Positions 59,813-64,000 of a stretch of DNA of 64,000 bases are shown here, one piece after another (within the stretch, counting starts at the first letter, position 1; every line of letters begins with the position of its first letter). The position numbers and the translations under genes were made by a program. The stretch is from the NCBI RefSeq assembly GCF_029428675.1, contig NZ_JAJNEL010000001.1:248001-312000 (forward strand), written 5' to 3'. A model generated the notes under the pieces. The model had not been told where the DNA came from. It saw only the letters and a list, made by a program, of their open reading frames with translations, and ran no database searches. Source of the DNA: Streptomyces sp. JH14 (GTDB lineage Bacteria; Actinomycetota; Actinomycetes; Streptomycetales; Streptomycetaceae).

Positions 59813-59901
59813 GGCACTCCCTGACTCGTCTCGGCGCGCGGTGTCGCGCAGGGGATCGGCTTGCTCCGGCCCGGGACCGGCGGACCCGGGCCCGGCACCG
59901 T

Positions 59902-60957
59902 TCAAGTGGTTCTGCGGCTGCGCGCCAGATAACGCTGCGCCACGACGACAACGATAAGGAACCCGCCGCTGACCACCGACTGGTACGAGGAGTTGAGCGT
60001 GCCGATCTGGTTGATCAGATTCTGGATGACGGCCAGCAGCAGGACGCCCCAGAGAGTGCCGCTGATCGATCCGGCCCCACCGATGAGCAGGGTGCCGCCG
60101 ATCACGACGGCGGAGATCGCGTCGAGTTCCATGCCCACGCCGATGATGGTGACGCCGGAGGACAGTCTGGCCGCGTTGAGCGCGCCGGCCAGGCCGGCCA
60201 GCAGACCGCTGAGCATGTAGACGAGGATCTTCGTGCGGGCGACGGGCAGGCCCATCAGGGTGGCCGCGTCGCTGCTGCCGCCCACGGCGAAGAGCGTCTG
60301 TCCGAACGAGGTGCGCTGCAGGAGCAGCCCGCCGCCCGCGAACAGCACCAGGGCGATCAGGATCGGGTGGCCGAAGCCCCAGATGCTGCCCTGTCCGAGC
60401 TCGGCGAAGGCTGATCCCTTGGGTACCAGGTAGGTGGTCGCACCCTCGTCGGTAATGGCGAGGAGCAGGCCGCGGGCGCCGAGCAGGGTGGCGAGCGTGA
60501 CGATGAAGGGCGCCATCCCGGCACGGGCGATCAGGAACCCGTTGAGCAGGCCGATCGCCGCGCACACCACGAGCGGGACGAGCAGCGCGGGCAGGAGCCC
60601 CCACTGCGAGGCCCAGGCGGCGAGCACGCCGCCCAGAGCAAAAACGGATCCGACGGAGAGGTCGATGCCGCCCGTGATGATGACCATCGTCATGCCGAGG
60701 GCGACGACGGCGAGGAAGGACGCCTGCACGGTCACGCCGCGGGCGTTGTCGAGGGTGGCGAACGTCGGGTACACGAACGAGGCGACGATCACGACCGTGA
60801 GCAGGACGGCGAGGACGCCCTGGCGCTGCACGAGTTCGGCGATCCGCTGCGTGGCCTTCGGCTCGGAGCCGTAGGTCACCGGGCGGGGCGCGCTGCGGCC
60901 GTCCGGGGAGGGCGTCGTGTGCGGGGCGGCCGCCGGGGCGGGTGTGGTTTTGTTCAT
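59902..60957 (-). CDS. ABC transporter permease, ribose/galactofuranose (YjfF) type
   Basis: A 351-residue CUT2-type permease with eight to ten membrane segments. After a Pro/Ala-rich tail of about 45 residues comes VLAVLLTVVIVASFVYPTFA. The family core is VALGMTMVIITGGIDLSVGS near residue 90, and a late GGTLLIGGAGSISGTLWG. ATG at 60957 overlaps the partner permease stop (ATGA). Two different CUT2 permeases, as here, are the pattern of the E. coli YtfQRT-YjfF galactofuranose importer. Confidence 0.9.
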   Translation of the reverse strand: MNKTTPAPAAAPHTTPSPDGRSAPRPVTYGSEPKATQRIAELVQRQGVLAVLLTVVIVASFVYPTFATLDNARGVTVQASFLAVVALGMTMVIITGGIDLSVGSVFALGGVLAAWASQWGLLPALLVPLVVCAAIGLLNGFLIARAGMAPFIVTLATLLGARGLLLAITDEGATTYLVPKGSAFAELGQGSIWGFGHPILIALVLFAGGGLLLQRTSFGQTLFAVGGSSDAATLMGLPVARTKILVYMLSGLLAGLAGALNAARLSSGVTIIGVGMELDAISAVVIGGTLLIGGAGSISGTLWGVLLLAVIQNLINQIGTLNSSYQSVVSGGFLIVVVVAQRYLARSRRTT

Positions 60958-61928
60958 CGGGACCGACGCTCCCGGGCGACGTAGACGGCGGCGATGATGA
61001 TGGCCGCCTGGGCGATCTGTGCGGTGGAGTCGGGCAGGTCGTGCTTGACGAGGGTGGCCCGCAGCAGCTGCATCAGCAGGGCGCCGGCGACGGTGCCGAG
61101 GACGCGGACGGATCCGCCGTTCAGCGGGGTCCCGCCGACGACGACCGCCGTGATGGCGGAGAGTTCCATGAGGGTGCCGAGCGAGGAGGGGTCGCTGGCC
61201 GTGAGCCTGGCGGTGGCGAGGATGCCGGCCAGTGCGGCGAACACTCCGCAGAGCACGTACACCCCGATCAGCACGCGACGGACGGGCAGGCCGGCAAGGG
61301 CGGCGGCGGGCCGGCTGCCTCCGACGGCGACGATCTGGCGGCCGAAGGTGGTGCGCTGCACCAGGAACGCGACGGCGGCGGCCAGGGCGGCGGCGATGAG
61401 CACGACCAGCGGGATGCCGAGGAACGACCCGGTGCCGAGCGAGAGCAGGTCGGGGTTGATGATCTGCTTGAGCTGACCGTCGGCCATGACCAGGGCCAGA
61501 CCACGGCCGCCGACGAACAGTGCGAGCGTGGCGACGATGGGCTGCAGCCCGATCAGCGAGACCAGGGTGCCGTTGACCGCTCCGACGACGGCACCGGCGA
61601 GCAACGCGACGGCGAGCGCCGGCACGAGTCCGTAACCCAGGTAGAGCGGGAGGAGGGCGGCGGCGAGCGCCATGGTCGAACCGACGGACAGGTCGACGCC
61701 CTCGGTGCCGATGACCAGGGCCATGCCCAGGGCGACGATGACGATCGGGGCGACCTGGACCAGCTGGGTGCGGAGGTTGTCGGCCGTCATGAAGTGTTCG
61801 GTGAACAGGGCGTTGAAGACCAGCAGTACGGCCACGGCCGCGTACACGCCGTACTCCTGGTACCAGGCGGGATTGCGCAGCCACGCGAGCGGGCGGGCCG
61901 GTGGGGCGAGAGTGGCCTGGTTGGTCAT
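60954..61928 (-). CDS. ABC transporter permease, ribose/galactofuranose (YtfT) type
   Basis: A 324-residue CUT2-type permease, paralogue of the next gene. The conserved core is VALGMALVIGTEGVDLSVGS near residue 65-84, followed by LFVGGRGLALVMADG and VVVGGTPLNGGSVRVLGTV. Its ATG overlaps the ATPase stop. Confidence 0.9.
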   Translation of the reverse strand: MTNQATLAPPARPLAWLRNPAWYQEYGVYAAVAVLLVFNALFTEHFMTADNLRTQLVQVAPIVIVALGMALVIGTEGVDLSVGSTMALAAALLPLYLGYGLVPALAVALLAGAVVGAVNGTLVSLIGLQPIVATLALFVGGRGLALVMADGQLKQIINPDLLSLGTGSFLGIPLVVLIAAALAAAVAFLVQRTTFGRQIVAVGGSRPAAALAGLPVRRVLIGVYVLCGVFAALAGILATARLTASDPSSLGTLMELSAITAVVVGGTPLNGGSVRVLGTVAGALLMQLLRATLVKHDLPDSTAQIAQAAIIIAAVYVARERRSR

Positions 61929-63655
61929 CGCGGGTCCTCCTGTGCTGCCGGGGCCTTCCGGTCGGGCGCCGGTGCCGACGGCACGTCGGGGGCGGGCGCC
62001 GGTGCCGTCCGGTCGTCGGGGGCGGGCGCGCTCGCCGGCTGCACCTCGGGGCCGGGCGCAGTCGCCCGCCGTACCTCGGGGCCGGGCGGCGGTGCGTGAT
62101 CGGCGAGCACTTCGAGCAGTTGGCTCTCGCCGACCTCGTCGCCCGTCAGTTCGCCGGCGACGGATCCGCCGCGCAGGACGACGATCCGGTCGGCGCCCTC
62201 GATGAGTTCCTCAATGTCGGAGGAGATGAGCAGGACGGCCAGGCCTTCGCCGGCGAGGTCGTCGATCAGGCTCTGGACCTCGGCCTTGGCGCCGACGTCG
62301 ATGCCGCGCGTCGGCTCGTCGAGCAGCAGGACCTTGGGCTCCAGGCAGAGCCAGCGTGCGAGGAGGACCTTCTGCTGGTTGCCGCCGGAGAGTTCGCCGA
62401 CCTTCTGTTCCGGGCTCGCCGCCTTGATACGCAGGCGCTTCATGAAGATGTCGACGATGCGGTCCTGCTTGGCGCGGGAGACCACACCGGCGCGCGAGAG
62501 GCGGGGCATGGCGGCCAGCACGATGTTCTCGCGCACGGAGAGACCGGGGACGATCCCCTCGGCCTTGCGGTCCTCGGGCAGCAGACTGATGCCCGCACGG
62601 ATGGCGCCCGCCGGGGTGAGCCGGCGCAGCCTGCGGCCGCCGACGGTGAGTTCACCGGCGTCCAGGCTCAGGGCGCCGGCCAGGGCCTTGGCCGTCTCGC
62701 TGCGGCCCGAGCCGAGGAGACCACCGAGTCCGAGCACTTCGCCGGCGTACAACGACAGTGATATGTCGTGGAGTTGGTGGTCGCGGGAGAGCCCTTCCGC
62801 GGTCAGCACGGGGGTGCGTGCCGCGTCGTGTCCCTCGGCGGCGAAACCGGTCGTGCCGTTGCGGCGGACCTCGGCGAGGTCGCGGCCGAGCATCATCGAG
62901 ACCAGCTGCATCCGGTCGAGGGCGGCGAGGTCGCCGGTGTGGATGTGGCGGCCGTCGCGCAGGACGGTGACGCGGTCGCAGATCCGGTACAGCTCGTCCA
63001 TGCGGTGACTGACGTACAGGACGGCGATGCCCTGGTCCCGGAGGTTCCCGATGACCCTGAAGAGGGTCTCGACCTCGCGCGGTTCGAGCGAGGACGTGGG
63101 TTCGTCCATGACGACGACCCGGGCGTTGACGGAGACGGCGCGCGCGAGCGCGACCATCTGCTGGGTGCCGACACCCAGGGTGTGCAGGGGCCGTCGGGGT
63201 TCGACGCGTACACCGAAGCCGTCCAGCAGGGCGGCCGCATCGCGGTGCATCCGGGCGAAGTCGATCAGCCCGAGGCGGTTCTTCGGTTCACGGCCGAGGA
63301 AGATGTTGCGCGCCACGCTCATCAGCGGGACGAGGTTCACCTCCTGGTAGATCGTCGAGATCCCGGCCTGCTGAGCCTCGAACGGCCGGGCGAACACGAC
63401 CTGCCGGCCGGACATCCGCAGTTCGCCCTCGTCGGGCCTGTACACGCCGGTCAGCACCTTGATCAGGGTGGACTTTCCGGCGCCGTTCTCCCCCACGAGC
63501 GCGTGGGTCTCCCCCGCGCGCAGGGAGAAGGAAACGTCGTCGAGCGCGACCACACCCGGGAACCTCTTGGTCACCGAGCGGGCTTCGAGGACGGTGTCGG
63601 CCGAGGGCGGGGCGGTCGCCTCCGTTGTCCGGGGTGCTGCTTCGGGTGGTGCCAT
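61925..63655 (-). CDS. Sugar ABC transporter ATP-binding protein with two ATPase domains (RbsA/YtfR type)
   Basis: 576 residues. The first domain has canonical Walker A ALVGENGAGKST near residue 51 and Walker B VVVMDEPTSSLEP near 178. The second has a degenerate Walker A (GLLGSGRSETAK) near 305, a full signature LSGGNQQKVLLARWL near 420 and DEPTRGIDVG, the asymmetric pattern known for RbsA-type proteins. A Pro/Ala-rich C-terminal tail of about 55 residues with repeated PAPD units is unusual. ATG at 63655 is nine bases from GGAAGG. Confidence 0.92.
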   Translation of the reverse strand: MAPPEAAPRTTEATAPPSADTVLEARSVTKRFPGVVALDDVSFSLRAGETHALVGENGAGKSTLIKVLTGVYRPDEGELRMSGRQVVFARPFEAQQAGISTIYQEVNLVPLMSVARNIFLGREPKNRLGLIDFARMHRDAAALLDGFGVRVEPRRPLHTLGVGTQQMVALARAVSVNARVVVMDEPTSSLEPREVETLFRVIGNLRDQGIAVLYVSHRMDELYRICDRVTVLRDGRHIHTGDLAALDRMQLVSMMLGRDLAEVRRNGTTGFAAEGHDAARTPVLTAEGLSRDHQLHDISLSLYAGEVLGLGGLLGSGRSETAKALAGALSLDAGELTVGGRRLRRLTPAGAIRAGISLLPEDRKAEGIVPGLSVRENIVLAAMPRLSRAGVVSRAKQDRIVDIFMKRLRIKAASPEQKVGELSGGNQQKVLLARWLCLEPKVLLLDEPTRGIDVGAKAEVQSLIDDLAGEGLAVLLISSDIEELIEGADRIVVLRGGSVAGELTGDEVGESQLLEVLADHAPPPGPEVRRATAPGPEVQPASAPAPDDRTAPAPAPDVPSAPAPDRKAPAAQEDPR

Positions 63656-63756
63656 GGATCGTGGCCTTCCGCTGTTCCGAGGATGTGGGCCCGGGGGCGC
63701 GAGTGGGCGGTACGGGTATGCGCGTGGGAGCCGGGACGAGGACGTGCGGGCCGGCA

Positions 63757-63776
63757 CGGCCGTGGTGCCACGGCCG
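63757..63776 (-). terminator. Hairpin between binding-protein and ATPase genes
   Basis: CGGCCGTGG (63757-63765) pairs with CCACGGCCG (63768-63776), with further CGGGCC repeats around it, in the 184-base gap after the binding-protein stop. It may lower downstream expression relative to the binding protein. Confidence 0.55.
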
Positions 63777-63839
63777 CATGCGGGCCGGCCCGGTGCAGCA
63801 CACGGGCCGGCCCGCCCCCCGTCGCCGGAGCTGTTCGGC

Positions 63840-64000
63840 TCAGTACGCGCCGCCGAGCGAGGCCTTCGCGTTGGTCTCGTCGTACGCGCGGTCCGAGATG
63901 ATCACGTTCTCCGGGATCTCCTCGCCGCCGTAGAACTTCTGCGCGGTGGCGAAGGCCAGCGGGCCGAAGCGCGGGTTCGACTCGATGACGGCGTTGTACT
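63840..64000 (-). CDS. Sugar ABC transporter substrate-binding protein (C-terminal end only)
   Basis: The last 53 codons of a minus-strand gene, stop at 63840-63842; the rest is outside the window. The visible part includes YNAVIESNPRFGPLAFATAQ, ENVIISDRAYDETNA and the end SLGGAY. The SNPRFGP segment and placement before an RbsA-type ATPase match family-4 periplasmic-type binding proteins (YtfQ/RbsB). Galactofuranose, ribose or a related sugar is likely. Confidence 0.82.
   Translation of the reverse strand, partial: YNAVIESNPRFGPLAFATAQKFYGGEEIPENVIISDRAYDETNAKASLGGAY

Noticed and set aside
58769..60604. LacI-family protein extended upstream to about 60604 as a fusion.
   Set aside because: The extra N-terminal part is out-of-frame permease sequence. 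The LacI headpiece starts directly after GTG at 59812 with a ribosome site.
1..64000. CRISPR arrays, tRNA or rRNA genes, and phage or defence systems.
   Set aside because: No regularly spaced repeats, cloverleaf-like sequences or conserved rRNA segments were seen, and no recognisable phage structural or defence proteins.

Overview
The window reads as chromosomal DNA of a Streptomyces-like actinomycete. The evidence is very high G+C, many GTG and TTG starts, tightly overlapping operons (ATGA and GTGA junctions), secreted hydrolases with twin-arginine-rich signal peptides, and several Streptomyces-type insertion sequences. It begins inside a ferredoxin-NADP reductase gene and ends inside a sugar-binding protein gene.

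Region by region. (1) 1-7.8 kb: fprA-like reductase, an ArsR regulator next to a small inverted-repeat element, a hotdog thioesterase, two secreted cell-wall enzymes (DUF1906 plus peptidoglycan-binding repeats; peptidoglycan-binding repeats plus NlpC/P60) and a membrane-anchored peptide-binding protein. (2) 7.8-11.5 kb: a nest of decayed insertion sequences (IS481, IS630, IS5 and IS701 families). (3) 11.5-23.4 kb: a catabolic island holding an iron alcohol dehydrogenase, a shortened Ldh2-type protein, a succinate-semialdehyde-type dehydrogenase, a CUT1-type ABC importer with two ATPases, a GntR regulator, a DJ-1-like protein and an alpha/beta hydrolase. Its right edge is an IS5 tail fused to a beheaded MFS transporter. 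(4) 24.4-54.3 kb: a large murein (peptidoglycan) salvage region. (5) 54.5-64 kb: a secreted starch-binding alpha-amylase, aldose 1-epimerase, LacI regulator and a ribose/galactofuranose-type ABC importer.

The most interesting part is region 4. One minus-strand operon (36.7 to 24.4 kb) carries an RpiR regulator, an M20 peptidase, a peptide ABC importer, a GNAT acyltransferase, an NSAR/OSBS-type enolase-superfamily racemase, a second M20 hydrolase and an LD-carboxypeptidase. The GNAT, racemase and M20 trio matches the known route that turns D-amino acids into L-amino acids through N-succinyl intermediates. The divergent operon has an XRE-cupin regulator, a diaminopimelate-decarboxylase-like enzyme and an S9 peptidase. 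Next come anhydro-MurNAc kinase (anmK), a second peptide importer, MurNAc-6-P etherase (murQ), a MurR/RpiR regulator, an AmiE-like serine hydrolase, a double GNAT protein and NagZ. Together they could import wall fragments, remove GlcNAc, peptide and lactyl groups, trim D-residues, and convert D-amino acids and diaminopimelate to usable L-amino acids. Region 1 could supply these fragments by extracellular wall hydrolysis. The IS nest and catabolic island now separate region 1 from region 4, which I infer is a secondary insertion.

Assignments rest on motifs and gene order read by eye. No database search was possible.
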